From Dyadobacter sp. CY261 (lineage in GTDB: Bacteria > Bacteroidota > Bacteroidia > Cytophagales > Spirosomataceae): a stretch of 64,000 bases of DNA. The stretch spans positions 53,332 to 117,331 of the forward strand of contig NZ_JAKCPW010000016.1 in NCBI RefSeq assembly GCF_021440085.1, written 5' to 3'. The notes below the pieces were generated by a model. That model was not told the origin of the DNA and did no database searches. It was given only the letters and a program-made list of their open reading frames with translations. Below are positions 1 through 8,349 of the stretch, in pieces (position 1 is the stretch's first letter; every line of letters begins with the position of its first letter). The position numbers were made by a program, and so were the translations under genes.

Positions 1-1187
1 AAGTGTTTTCATATAATATAGAAGTTTTCCCCAATGCTTCGACCCGAGACTATAACAACCTCATCGATTACGAAACTGAGCAGGCGACGGGTCAGCGCTT
101 CCTGAAATGCTACGTTCCCGATGGGAACAATTTCAACTTGTTTAAGACAAATTCAATCAACGGGAAGCTCAATATCACCGATACGTTGAGCCACGCAGTG
201 ACGGTCAGGATTTCGGATTCTTTTGAGAATTTTTCTGAACTGGCATTTACGATCAAAGGTGAGCCGCAGAGCCCAACGCTGCCCATTTTCAATACCGAAG
301 TGAACCCGGAATATGTGCAAACCGAAGTACAGGAAAATACACTGATCGTACGGGCCAAATATTATCGTAGCCAGGAGCCGTTTGCAACGTTCTATATTCA
401 GGGAAGGGAAGAAAAGAAACAACCAGATTTGTACGCGGGCGAGTCCGCTGTTTTTCTTACTGATTTGAGAAAACAGATGCCTGATTCCGTCAAAATCGGC
501 CCTACCACGGTGAAAACCTTTCTGAGAAGCCAAATTCTGCCGGGCATCGCCGCTTCCTTCAAAGAGGCCAAATGGTCGGTGGATTTTGATAATACCAGCT
601 TGTTTGACACCCTTTTCCTGATGGGCCAGCGCAATTTTAACGCATTAACCATCAACAACCGTGGGACGGCATTGAACGACTATATCCACGTGACATTTAC
701 GCCTGAAAATGTGCCAGAAGACAAATCCCGTACTTATGTGTACCGTTACCTGAACGGCGATTACCGCTTTTTGGGCGGGAAATGGGACGGCGACATGATC
801 CGTTTCGACACCCGCGAGCTGGGAACTTTCGTGATCCAGGCCGATACTGTGCCACCGAGAGTGCGCCTGATCGAGCATAGCAAGCGAAATATACGTGGTT
901 ATATAGGCGATGGCATGTCGGGCATCGCCAATTTCAAGGCATTGGTGAACGGCGAATGGGTGTTGCTGAATTATGATTTCAAAAAAGGCTATATCTGGTC
1001 CGAGAAACTTGGTGAAAACGAGGATTTTGATGGAGAACTCGCATTAGAGGTAACAGATAGGGCGGGAAATAGTACTATCTTGCGAACAGAATTGGTGGAC
1101 CCGGTTGTTATCCATAAGAAAACCAGAAAACGTAAAGATAGCTTATGGGACTACAAGTCGGTGACCCCGCACCCCAATTTTCAGTAA
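1..1187 (+). CDS. C-terminal part of an M23-type metallopeptidase (partial)
   Basis: The reading frame is open from the window edge (first full codon at base 3), so only about 394 C-terminal residues are visible and the true start lies upstream. The beginning matches the non-catalytic middle/C-terminal region of Bacteroidota M23 peptidases: a stretch with R-D-Y-N-N-L-I-D-Y-E followed by Q-R-F-L-K-C-Y. The rest looks like beta-sandwich domains, including a segment rich in D-x-S-G-I-A near residue 300. The zinc-binding HxxxD and HxH motifs of the catalytic domain would be outside the window, so the peptidase call rests on the accessory part only. The stop codon lies inside the following bcp gene (43-base overlap, different frame), which suggests translational coupling. 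Confidence 0.6.
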   Translation, partial: VFSYNIEVFPNASTRDYNNLIDYETEQATGQRFLKCYVPDGNNFNLFKTNSINGKLNITDTLSHAVTVRISDSFENFSELAFTIKGEPQSPTLPIFNTEVNPEYVQTEVQENTLIVRAKYYRSQEPFATFYIQGREEKKQPDLYAGESAVFLTDLRKQMPDSVKIGPTTVKTFLRSQILPGIAASFKEAKWSVDFDNTSLFDTLFLMGQRNFNALTINNRGTALNDYIHVTFTPENVPEDKSRTYVYRYLNGDYRFLGGKWDGDMIRFDTRELGTFVIQADTVPPRVRLIEHSKRNIRGYIGDGMSGIANFKALVNGEWVLLNYDFKKGYIWSEKLGENEDFDGELALEVTDRAGNSTILRTELVDPVVIHKKTRKRKDSLWDYKSVTPHPNFQ

Positions 1188-1603
1188 AAGATCAAGATGG
1201 AAAAGAAGTAAAACTGTCGGATTTAAAAGGAGAAAAAGTCGTTTTGTACTTTTATCCCAAAGACAATACACCCACGTGCACCAATCAGGCGTGCAATATC
1301 CGCGATAACTACGGATCGCTCCTGAAAAAGGGTTATAAGGTGTTCGGAGTGAGCCCCGACAGCGAGAAATCGCACCAGCGGTTTATTAAAAAGCATGACC
1401 TTCCTTTCTCTTTGCTAGCCGATACAGATCATAAAATGATAGAGGCGTACGGCGTGTGGGGAGAGAAAACAACGTTCGGACGCACTTACATGGGTGTACT
1501 TCGCACAACTTTCGTCATCAACAAAAAAGGGATCATCGAAGAGATTATTTCCAAAGTGGAATCATCAAAACACACTGATCAAATTCTTGGAAAAACTGAA
1601 TAA
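1145..1603 (+). CDS. bcp: Thioredoxin-dependent thiol peroxidase (Bcp-type peroxiredoxin)
   Basis: Reduces hydrogen peroxide and organic hydroperoxides in the cytoplasm using thioredoxin. At 152 aa it has the usual family length. The active site reads Y-F-Y-P-K-D-N-T-P-T-C45-T-N-Q-A-C50: C45 is the peroxidatic cysteine and C50 the resolving cysteine of the atypical two-cysteine Bcp/PrxQ class. The later segments G-V-W-G-E-K and T-F-V-I-N are also typical. The start at ATG 1145 (MGLQVGD) fits homologues I know, even though it makes the gene overlap the end of the upstream peptidase by 43 bases. The two genes are therefore probably cotranscribed. Confidence 0.93.
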   Translation: MGLQVGDPAPQFSVKDQDGKEVKLSDLKGEKVVLYFYPKDNTPTCTNQACNIRDNYGSLLKKGYKVFGVSPDSEKSHQRFIKKHDLPFSLLADTDHKMIEAYGVWGEKTTFGRTYMGVLRTTFVINKKGIIEEIISKVESSKHTDQILGKTE

Positions 1604-1709
1604 TAATCAGTCATTTTAACATTCCGAATAGCAGGACATTTACGCCGCCTAAATCGTCCCAGCGTTCGGGTAACGGTATCAAGGACAGTCCAATAGAAAA
1701 TAAACAAAA

Positions 1710-2567
1710 ATGGAAATTGAACAATTAGAAAAAGTTGCTTCCCAGGTTCGCAGGGACATTGTACGCATGGTACATGCTTGTCAGTCGGGTCACCCGGGAG
1801 GTTCCCTTGGTTGCACCGATTTGTTGGTAGCACTGTATTTCGAGCGTATGAAGCTGAAAGAGCAGGATGGCAAGGTTGTATTCGATATGGACGGTAAGGA
1901 CGAGGACCTTTTCTTCCTCTCGAACGGCCATATTTCCCCCGTTTGGTACAGCGTACTGGCCCGCAAGGGTTATTTCCCTGTGTCGGAACTGGGTACTTTC
2001 CGTAAACTGGATTCCCGCCTGCAAGGACACCCTACCACGCACGAGCACCTCGAAGGTATCCGGATAGCTTCCGGTTCACTGGGCCAGGGCATGTCGGTGG
2101 CTATCGGCGCTGCATTGGCAAAGAAACTGAACAACGATAAATCAACGGTATACGTGCTGATGGGCGACGGCGAGCAGCAGGAAGGCCAGGTTTGGGAAGC
2201 AGCGACTTTCGCACCCCACCACGAGGTCGACAACCTGATCGCATTCATAGACCTGAACGGCCAGCAAATCGACGGCCCTACATTGAAGGTGATGAACAAC
2301 CGCGACCTGGGCAAGAAATATGAAGCATTTGGCTGGGAAGTAATCTCTATCGAAGAAGGTAACGACATGGCCGCGATCGTAAAAGGATTGTACGAAGCAA
2401 AAGGCCGTCTCGGACATGGCCGTCCGATCATGATTTTGCTCCATACCGGTATGGGTTACGGAGTGGATTTCATGATGGGAAGCCACAAATGGCACGGTGT
2501 AGCGCCTAACGACGAACAGTTGGCTGCTGCGCTTGCTCAGTTGGAAGAAACTTTGGGAGATTATTAA
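1710..2567 (+). CDS. Transketolase, N-terminal (TPP-binding) subunit
   Basis: First half of a split transketolase. The enzyme transfers two-carbon ketol units between sugar phosphates in the non-oxidative pentose phosphate pathway. The 285 residues cover the thiamine pyrophosphate-binding domain: S-G-H-P-G-G-S at 26-32, the G-H-P-T-T segment near 106, and the diphosphate/Mg motif G-D-G-E-Q at 152-156 followed about 30 residues later by the conserved N-G-Q-Q. The C-terminal half is encoded separately 11 bases downstream, an arrangement common in Bacteroidota and archaea. The 106-base upstream gap leaves room for a promoter, but I saw no exact TAnnTTTG there. Confidence 0.93.
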   Translation: MEIEQLEKVASQVRRDIVRMVHACQSGHPGGSLGCTDLLVALYFERMKLKEQDGKVVFDMDGKDEDLFFLSNGHISPVWYSVLARKGYFPVSELGTFRKLDSRLQGHPTTHEHLEGIRIASGSLGQGMSVAIGAALAKKLNNDKSTVYVLMGDGEQQEGQVWEAATFAPHHEVDNLIAFIDLNGQQIDGPTLKVMNNRDLGKKYEAFGWEVISIEEGNDMAAIVKGLYEAKGRLGHGRPIMILLHTGMGYGVDFMMGSHKWHGVAPNDEQLAAALAQLEETLGDY

Positions 2568-2578
2568 TTGAAACGACA

Positions 2579-3532
2579 ATGAAAAAATACACTTTCACTG
2601 AGAAGAAAGATACACGTTCCGGCTTCGGTGCCGGGATGCAAGTGCTGGGCCAGCAGAATCCTAATGTAGTAGCGCTTTGCGCCGACTTGGTTGGATCGCT
2701 GAAACTAGAAGCATTTATCAAGGAGAACCCAGAGCGTTTTGTTCAATGTGGTATTTCCGAAGCGAATATGATCGGTGTTTCGGCTGGTCTGACGATCGGC
2801 GGTAAAATTCCTTTCGCAACTACTTTTGCGAACTTCGCAACGGGCCGTGTTTATGACCAGATCCGTCAGAGCGTTGCGTATTCCAATAAGAATGTAAAAA
2901 TCTGTGCATCACACGCAGGTCTTACTTTGGGAGAAGATGGTGCTACTCACCAGATCCTGGAAGATATCGGTATGATGAAAATGCTTCCGGGCATGACCGT
3001 TATCAACCCGTGCGACTACAACCAGACCAAAGCGGCTACGATTGCTATCGCGGAGTATGACGGACCAGTTTACCTTCGTTTTGGTCGTCCTGTAATTCCG
3101 ATTTTCACGGATGCGGATCAGAAATTTGAGATTGGTAAAGCATGGATGGTGAACGAAGGAACCGATGTGAGCATCATCGCAACCGGCCACATGGTATGGG
3201 AAGCGATTCAGGCTGGCGAAATCCTCGAAGCAGAGGGTATCAATGCGGAAATCATCAATATCCACACCATTAAGCCGCTCGATGAAGAAGCGATCCTGAA
3301 ATCTGTTGAAAAAACAGGTTGTGTGGTAACCGCTGAGGAGCACAACCGCATTGGCGGTTTGGGCGACAGCGTGGCGCAGGTTTTGGTTAAAAACAAACTC
3401 GTTCCGCAGGAATACGTAGCGGTAAACGACAGCTTTGGCGAAAGCGGAACCCCAGCGCAGCTCCTTCAAAAATACGGATTGGATGCTAAGCATATTGTGG
3501 AAGCCGCAAAACGCGCTATCGCAAGGAAATAA
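2579..3532 (+). CDS. Transketolase, C-terminal (pyrimidine-binding) subunit
   Basis: Second half of the split transketolase, 317 aa, starting 11 bases after the N-terminal subunit and surely cotranslated with it. It contains the pyrimidine-binding domain, with the catalytic-glutamate region G-I-S-E-A-N-M near residue 58, then F-A-T-T-F-A-N-F, S-H-A-G-L-T-L-G-E-D-G-A-T-H-Q and the C-terminal transketolase domain with E-E-H-N-R-I-G-G-L-G. 1-Deoxyxylulose-5-phosphate synthase is related but is a single longer chain, so split transketolase is the better call. A strong terminator follows at 3579-3628. Confidence 0.93.
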   Translation: MKKYTFTEKKDTRSGFGAGMQVLGQQNPNVVALCADLVGSLKLEAFIKENPERFVQCGISEANMIGVSAGLTIGGKIPFATTFANFATGRVYDQIRQSVAYSNKNVKICASHAGLTLGEDGATHQILEDIGMMKMLPGMTVINPCDYNQTKAATIAIAEYDGPVYLRFGRPVIPIFTDADQKFEIGKAWMVNEGTDVSIIATGHMVWEAIQAGEILEAEGINAEIINIHTIKPLDEEAILKSVEKTGCVVTAEEHNRIGGLGDSVAQVLVKNKLVPQEYVAVNDSFGESGTPAQLLQKYGLDAKHIVEAAKRAIARK

Positions 3533-3578
3533 TCATCATATTATCCCCTGCCCGTCGGCTTAAGTCGACGGAACCGGA

Positions 3579-3628
3579 CCCAGCCCTTTGCAAAACCTGG
3601 TTTTTGCTGGGGCTGGGCTCTTTTTATT
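3579..3628 (+). terminator. Intrinsic terminator after the transketolase genes
   Basis: The arm CCCAGCCC (3579-3586) pairs with GGGCTGGG (3610-3617), and further pairing in the loop is possible (TGCAAAA with TTTTTGC). A CTCTTTTTATT tail follows on the plus strand. The element closes the transketolase operon. Confidence 0.85.
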
Positions 3629-3739
3629 TGCCCTGTACCAAAAAATAAACTATTATTGACCGGCGTTGACTTCGGGCTCAGGTACAATTATTGGTCACGC
3701 AGAATTCCTGTAAATAGCGATCAGGTTAACACTGATTAA

Positions 3740-4282
3740 ATGTCCGACGAAGAATTATTATCCCTTTTTGAAAATCCCGAAACGCGGAGGAACGCTTTCA
3801 ATCAGCTGGTGCGAAAGTACCAGCAAAAAGTATATTGGCTGGTGCGGAAAATGGTGGTGGATCATGACGATGCTAACGACATTACCCAGGATGTATTTAT
3901 CAAGGCATGGACAGCACTGGAAAATTTCAGGGGCGATGCCAAGCTCTATACCTGGCTTTATCGGGTTGCCAGCAACGAGGCCATTAACTTCCTGAATAAG
4001 AAGCGACGGAAATATTTCATTCCCATCTATGACGTAGAGAATGAACTGAGTGAAAAACTTGAAGCCGACCCGGAAGTGAGCGGTGATGCCATTCAGCTTA
4101 AATTACAGAAGGCAATATTAAAATTACCGGAAAAGCAAAGATTGGTATTTAACCTGAAATATTTTGAAGATTTGCCCTATGATGAGATCTCGGAGATCAC
4201 CGGAACGTCGGTTGGAGCGCTAAAAGCCTCATATCATTGGGCTTCTAAAAAAATTGAGGATTTTTTGAACGAGACAGATTAA
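3740..4282 (+). CDS. ECF-family RNA polymerase sigma factor
   Basis: An extracytoplasmic-function sigma factor of 180 aa. Region 2 spans about residues 24-92 and includes the D-D-A-N-D-I-T-Q-D-V-F core helix and the W-L-Y-R-V-A-S-N segment. Region 4 spans about 127-176, with L-P-E-K-Q-R and a helix-turn-helix containing Y-D-E-I-S-E-I-T-G-T-S-V-G-A. No region 3 is present, as expected for ECF factors. It is followed by a single-pass membrane protein and a secreted LTPEQ protein, which together look like a sigma/anti-sigma/periplasmic sensor set. Its regulon cannot be read from the sequence. Confidence 0.92.
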   Translation: MSDEELLSLFENPETRRNAFNQLVRKYQQKVYWLVRKMVVDHDDANDITQDVFIKAWTALENFRGDAKLYTWLYRVASNEAINFLNKKRRKYFIPIYDVENELSEKLEADPEVSGDAIQLKLQKAILKLPEKQRLVFNLKYFEDLPYDEISEITGTSVGALKASYHWASKKIEDFLNETD

Positions 4283-4336
4283 ACTATTTGCATTCAAATT
4301 GGTCAAACCTTGACAAGAAAGGAAATATAAATAATC

Positions 4337-4777
4337 ATGGACAAAAAACGTATACGGCTGGATGATCTGAAAAGGGAAACGCCCTTTACAGTGCCGGAAG
4401 GTTATTTTGACAAGCTGCCGCAAATGATCCAGGCCCGGATTCCCGCAGAACCCGTTCGCAGACCCCTCGTAAGCTGGTCGTGGCAACGTTCTGTCGGCCT
4501 CGTGGCGGCATCGGCGCTGATCCTGGTGCTGGTGTGGGTGACCGTTCCGGAGCGCCAGGGATCGCTAGGGCAGGAGCCTTTGAGCGGCATCAGCAACGCC
4601 TCTATCATTAGTTACCTGGAAGATCAGGATCTCAGTTATTACGATTTAAGCGAACATAAGGTGGTCCAAAAAGCATTTGACGCCGATTCGACGGTGCTGA
4701 ACTACCTGGATGGCCTGGACGACGATATTCTTCGGCAGCAGTTAGAGGAAAGTATGATCGCTCCGGACAAGATTTGA
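4337..4777 (+). CDS. Putative membrane anti-sigma factor or sigma-associated protein
   Basis: A 146-aa protein with a basic cytoplasmic N-terminus of about 50 residues, one clear membrane helix (about 52-70, V-G-L-V-A-A-S-A-L-I-L-V-L-V-W-V) and an acidic periplasmic C-terminus rich in D, Y and L. The N-terminal phrase F-T-V-P-E-G-Y-F-D-K-L-P is typical of short Bacteroidota proteins encoded beside ECF sigma factors. No zinc-binding anti-sigma motif is present. The role as anti-sigma factor is inferred from position (54 bases after the sigma gene) and topology. Confidence 0.6.
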   Translation: MDKKRIRLDDLKRETPFTVPEGYFDKLPQMIQARIPAEPVRRPLVSWSWQRSVGLVAASALILVLVWVTVPERQGSLGQEPLSGISNASIISYLEDQDLSYYDLSEHKVVQKAFDADSTVLNYLDGLDDDILRQQLEESMIAPDKI

Positions 4778-4795
4778 CCCTAACGAATAATCGAA

Positions 4796-5272
4796 ATGAA
4801 CTTACAATTTGAACTCAAACGGTATCGGAACACTTTTGCCCTTTTGCTCCTAATTATCGGTGCCGTGACGACCATCGGTGTGCCGACGGCCAATGCTCAA
4901 CGTCGTTCCGAAGAAGAAATAAAACGGATCCAGGATGCCAAGGTGGCGATCATTACCAACCGCCTCAACCTGACGCCGGAGCAATCGACCGGTTTCTGGC
5001 CTATGTACAATGAGTACGCGCAGAAAAGAAGGGAAATCCACCGCGCCCAGCGCAAGATTATCAATGATAAAAAAGCAGAAGGTCAGACCGACGAGGCGGT
5101 GCTGAATAACCTGAATGAGGTGCAGGAACTGAGGCAAAAAGAACTGGATCTCGAAAAAGACTACCAGAATAAATTTTTAAAGGTCATTACAGCCAGCCAA
5201 GTGATCGAATTGTATAAGGCTGAACGTACATTTAATGACATGCTGATCCAGCGGTTGAAGCAAAAGAATTAG
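4796..5272 (+). CDS. Periplasmic LTPEQ-type (Spy/CpxP-like) protein
   Basis: A secreted helical protein of 158 aa. Residues 12-35 form a signal peptide ending A-N-A-Q. The motif L-N-L-T-P-E-Q at 57-63 resembles the LTxxQ motif of the Spy/CpxP family. The rest is highly charged and predicted mainly helical (K, R, E and Q rich). Such proteins often follow ECF sigma genes in Bacteroidota, where they are annotated as sensors of the sigma factor. A role in sensing envelope stress or metals, or as a chaperone, is inference. It starts 18 bases after the membrane protein gene and ends the operon at a terminator. Confidence 0.65.
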   Translation: MNLQFELKRYRNTFALLLLIIGAVTTIGVPTANAQRRSEEEIKRIQDAKVAIITNRLNLTPEQSTGFWPMYNEYAQKRREIHRAQRKIINDKKAEGQTDEAVLNNLNEVQELRQKELDLEKDYQNKFLKVITASQVIELYKAERTFNDMLIQRLKQKN

Positions 5273-5306
5273 GTAACCTGCTTATTGACTTATTACAAAA
5301 CAAACA

Positions 5307-5343
5307 GGCCCGCTTCCATTTCGGAGGCGGGCCTTCGTTTTTA
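5307..5343 (+). terminator. Intrinsic terminator of the ECF sigma operon
   Basis: GGCCCGCTTCC (5307-5317) pairs with GGAGGCGGGCC (5323-5333), followed by TTCGTTTTT. It ends the plus-strand operon. The converging sulP gene ends at 5359, and the opposite strand lacks a good T-run. Confidence 0.85.
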
Positions 5344-5358
5344 GATTTAACGCTCTTA

Positions 5359-6933
5359 TTAATGGGCTCCTACGGCCTCCACTTCGCCAATCCCGCGTGT
5401 TTCCACCGTGATATTACGCAGTGGTGCCTGGTGCTTCCTGAAATCCTGGATGATTTCGAGTACGTCGTAATCGATGTTCATTGACTTGCTACCGTCAATC
5501 ACCACCGTTGCACCGTCGGGCAGGTTATCGAGCGTAGCGCTGATGCTGCCTTTGTTAAGAAATGTAACTTCCTCAGAGAGCAAAAGTGTGATGACCTCGC
5601 CATCGCGATGTGCTTCCTTGATATAATGGTAAGAATGCTTGTAGTTCTTTCTCAGGATAAAATAGATGGCAACCACCATTCCTATGCCGATTCCTTTGAG
5701 CAAATCGGTGCTCAGGATTGCGATAATGGTCACCACGAATGGTATAAACTGTTCGAGGCCCAGCTTATACATTCCTTTGTACAGCTCAAATTTGGATAGT
5801 TTATAGCCGACCATTAACAGGATCGCCGCCAGTGATGCGAGTGGGATATAGTTGAGGTATTGGGCAATAAATACCGCTGAAACGAGCAAGATAGAGCCGT
5901 GAATAATGGTACTCATCCTGGTCCTGCCGCCCGAATCGATATTTGCAGAGCTACGGACAATTACCTGCGTGACAGGAAGCCCGCCGATCAGGCCCGAAAT
6001 CATATTGCCTGCTCCTTGTGCCATCAACTCGCGGTTAGTGGGCGTGCTGCGTTTGAATGGATCGAGCCGGTCGGTTGCTTCTACGGAAAGCAGCGTTTCA
6101 AGACTTGCAACAATGGCCAGTGTTAATGCAACCGTATAAACCTCAGGCCTGCTGATTGCCGAGAAGTCTGGCGTTTTGAAGAAACTGAAAAATTCCGAAG
6201 CATTCGAAGCAACGGGAAGCTGCACCATGTGTTCGCCTGATAATACCCATTGCGGGGCAACTGAACCAAATACGAGGTTCAGAATTACACCGGAAAGCAC
6301 CACGAACAGCGCGCCCGGAATGTACCGGAACAACTGGATCTTCTTCATGAATGGCTTGTCGAACAAGATCAGTAATGCCAGCGAAACCGCCGAAATGATG
6401 ATCGCGCCGGTGCTGTTATAGCGAAGAGAATAATACACTTCAGAAAAAGTGTTGCGGCCATCTTTCTGTGCAAACGCTTCATCGCCCATAAAGTCGGCGT
6501 CATAGCCGAATGCATGCGGTATTTCTTTCAAAATAAGCGTAATACCAATGGCCGCCAGCATTCCCTTGATCACAGATGAAGGGAAATAATAGCCGATAAT
6601 GCCCGCTTTCAAAAGTCCTGCAAGCATTTGCAAAACCCCTGCAAGCACGACGGCCAGCAGAAAAGCCTCGAAAGTGCCCAGGGTATCCAGCGCATTGAGT
6701 ACAATCACAACCAGACCCGCTGCCGGACCTGCCACACCCAGGGAGGAGCCGCTCAGTGAGCCTACTACAATTCCGCCTACAATACCGGCGATCACCCCCG
6801 AAAACAGGAGGTCGGAACGCCCGGTCGAGGCTAGCGCAATACCGAGGCATAACGGCAGCGCTACCAGGGATACGACAAGCCCCGCAGGTAAATCGTATTT
6901 AATATTGGCGAACAAACTTTTATTCAATGACAT
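5359..6933 (-). CDS. SulP-family anion transporter (probable bicarbonate transporter)
   Basis: An inner-membrane transporter of 524 aa. The membrane domain starts with the family signature D-L-P-A-G-L-V-V-S-L-V-A-L-P-L near residue 14 and includes G-P-A-A-G-L near 69. A cytoplasmic STAS domain lies at the C-terminus (about 440-524), including the V-V-I-D-G-S-K-S segment. SulP proteins carry sulfate, bicarbonate or other anions. The gene 55 bases upstream on the same strand encodes a carbonic anhydrase, so a BicA-like role in sodium/bicarbonate uptake is the best inference. Sulfate transport is not excluded. Confidence 0.88.
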   Translation of the reverse strand: MSLNKSLFANIKYDLPAGLVVSLVALPLCLGIALASTGRSDLLFSGVIAGIVGGIVVGSLSGSSLGVAGPAAGLVVIVLNALDTLGTFEAFLLAVVLAGVLQMLAGLLKAGIIGYYFPSSVIKGMLAAIGITLILKEIPHAFGYDADFMGDEAFAQKDGRNTFSEVYYSLRYNSTGAIIISAVSLALLILFDKPFMKKIQLFRYIPGALFVVLSGVILNLVFGSVAPQWVLSGEHMVQLPVASNASEFFSFFKTPDFSAISRPEVYTVALTLAIVASLETLLSVEATDRLDPFKRSTPTNRELMAQGAGNMISGLIGGLPVTQVIVRSSANIDSGGRTRMSTIIHGSILLVSAVFIAQYLNYIPLASLAAILLMVGYKLSKFELYKGMYKLGLEQFIPFVVTIIAILSTDLLKGIGIGMVVAIYFILRKNYKHSYHYIKEAHRDGEVITLLLSEEVTFLNKGSISATLDNLPDGATVVIDGSKSMNIDYDVLEIIQDFRKHQAPLRNITVETRGIGEVEAVGAH

Positions 6934-6988
6934 ACGATTGATTCAGTAAGGATCAAAATTTGGACTACTCGGAATGCAGAACCGCTGA

Positions 6989-7636
6989 TCAGACAAGCTG
7001 CGGTATGTCAAGACGGTACACGTCGTCGGCGTAGTTGGTAGCGTCGATGGTAACGTCCATATCTTTCAGAATACCATTGCTGATGTCGTAGACGACGCCG
7101 TGCACTTGCAGCTTTTTGCCATTGGCCCAGGCAGTTTGTACGATCGTCGTTTTGGCCAGGTCGCGTACTTGTTCCTGCACATTGATTTCCACGAAGCGGT
7201 CTGCCCTTTGTTTGAGATCTTCAATGGCATTCAGCTCCTGTGCGTGTAGGCGGTACACGTCTTTGATGTGACGCAGCCAGTTGTCGATAAGGCCCACTTG
7301 TTTGTTGCCCATTGCCGTGATCACGCCACCGCAGCCATAATGCCCGCACACGAGGATATGTTCGACGCCCAGCACATTTACCGAATAATCGAGCACGCTT
7401 AGCATGCTGATGTCGGTGTGGATCACCATGTTGGCGATGTTCCGGTGTACGAAAATATCGCCGGGCTGGGTTCCGGTCAGTTGATTGGCGGGAACGCGGC
7501 TATCAGAGCAGCCGATCCATAGGAATTTAGGAGTCTGGCCTTTTGCCAGATTTGAGAAAAATTCCGGGTCAGCGTTCGTCGTCTCTTCTGCCCACTTTTT
7601 GTTGTTTTCAAATAACTGGTTATAAGCCCTTATCAT
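6989..7636 (-). CDS. Beta-class carbonic anhydrase
   Basis: Interconverts CO2 and bicarbonate. The 215-aa protein has the zinc ligands of the beta class: C43 and the catalytic dyad D45/R47 in C-S-D-S-R, then H99 and C102 in G-H-Y-G-C-G-G. No signal peptide is visible, so it should be cytoplasmic. It is the first gene of a likely two-gene operon with the SulP transporter, pairing bicarbonate uptake with CO2/HCO3- balance for carboxylation reactions. Confidence 0.95.
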   Translation of the reverse strand: MIRAYNQLFENNKKWAEETTNADPEFFSNLAKGQTPKFLWIGCSDSRVPANQLTGTQPGDIFVHRNIANMVIHTDISMLSVLDYSVNVLGVEHILVCGHYGCGGVITAMGNKQVGLIDNWLRHIKDVYRLHAQELNAIEDLKQRADRFVEINVQEQVRDLAKTTIVQTAWANGKKLQVHGVVYDISNGILKDMDVTIDATNYADDVYRLDIPQLV

Positions 7637-7762
7637 GATTTCTTAGTGTAAATATTAGGATGAAAAATAGAGGAACATGCCGGTTTAGACGTGGAAAGGC
7701 CACATCGGCAATAATCGGTAGTGCATTGGCATTACTCGACTTGAAATATTTTTAGGAAGAAA

Positions 7763-8062
7763 TCAGGTAAGCTCCGGAGGCGGAGATAGCAGGTTGCGGT
7801 AGATTTCGTTGTCGAAATTCGCAGTGTAGAAGAAAGAGCTTTTGACCGGTATTAATGTGACAAAATGGTCAAAATGTACGCTTTGTGAAATTAAAAGTTG
7901 GTCGTCGTTCAGTTTTTCGACCTCTGTTTTCTCTTCGTTGTCACAGGTGCCCGTATCGCAAACCACAGATGACTTTTCTTTGACCAGCAACAAGCTAGCA
8001 ACATCTGTGGCTTTACAGATGAGGAAGGCCGTAAGTAGTATAAGACAAAGTGTTCTGAACAA
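7763..8062 (-). CDS. Small secreted protein of unknown function
   Basis: I do not recognise this 99-aa product. It begins with a hydrophobic stretch (M-F-R-T-L-C-L-I-L-L-T-A-F-L-I-C) that could be a signal peptide or membrane anchor. A short acidic segment with two cysteines (C-D-T-G-T-C-D-N-E-E) follows, then a beta-rich tail ending P-P-P-E-L-T. The gene stands alone between the carbonic anhydrase and the 36-aa membrane protein gene, all on the minus strand. The overall shape (signal, short acidic linker, F/Y-rich tail) resembles small Bacteroidota envelope proteins, but no function can be given. Confidence 0.5.
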   Translation of the reverse strand: MFRTLCLILLTAFLICKATDVASLLLVKEKSSVVCDTGTCDNEEKTEVEKLNDDQLLISQSVHFDHFVTLIPVKSSFFYTANFDNEIYRNLLSPPPELT

Positions 8063-8179
8063 GAAAAAACAGGTTTTAGAGAACCAAGATAACAGCTAAC
8101 GCGTCTAAAACGTTCGATAAGTTACTTTTTAGTATGCTTTTAGAATGAATTTTATGTTAAGTGGAAAGCCAAAAGAGCT

Positions 8180-8204
8180 AAAAAAAGGGTTGTATCAACA
8201 ACCC
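8180..8204 (-). terminator. Intrinsic terminator of the 36-aa gene
   Basis: On the minus strand GGGTTGT, loop TGAT and ACAACCC are followed at once by TTTTTT. The stem begins directly after the TGA of the small ORF. Confidence 0.85.
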
Positions 8205-8315
8205 TCACTTATTCGCTTTCCATTGCTTTTCATTGTTCTCCAACCAACGCCCAACCAGGAACGCGGAGCTTAGAAGAACTACATAAAACGCAATCATAAC
8301 AACGGTCATCATCAT
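8205..8315 (-). CDS. 36-aa single-pass membrane protein (small ORF)
   Basis: A reading frame starts at a run of three ATG codons (8315 downwards) and stops with TGA at 8207-8205. The product has a hydrophobic N-terminal helix (about residues 3-22: T-V-V-M-I-A-F-Y-V-V-L-L-S-S-A-F-L-V) followed by a charged tail (G-R-W-L-E-N-N-E-K-Q-W-K). The stop codon touches the first stem of a perfect rho-independent terminator, and an exact TATTTTTG box lies 35 bases before the first ATG. Promoter, frame and terminator together make a real gene plausible. The function is unknown; small subunits or regulators of membrane complexes often look like this. Confidence 0.55.
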   Translation of the reverse strand: MMMTVVMIAFYVVLLSSAFLVGRWLENNEKQWKANK

Positions 8316-8349
8316 AGTTGTACTCGATTATAATGCAATGTAAGATGGA

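Noticed and set aside
2909..3493. 194-codon frame antisense to the transketolase C-terminal subunit
   Set aside because: The plus-strand protein has clear family motifs throughout; the antisense product is rich in F, H and V with no structure.
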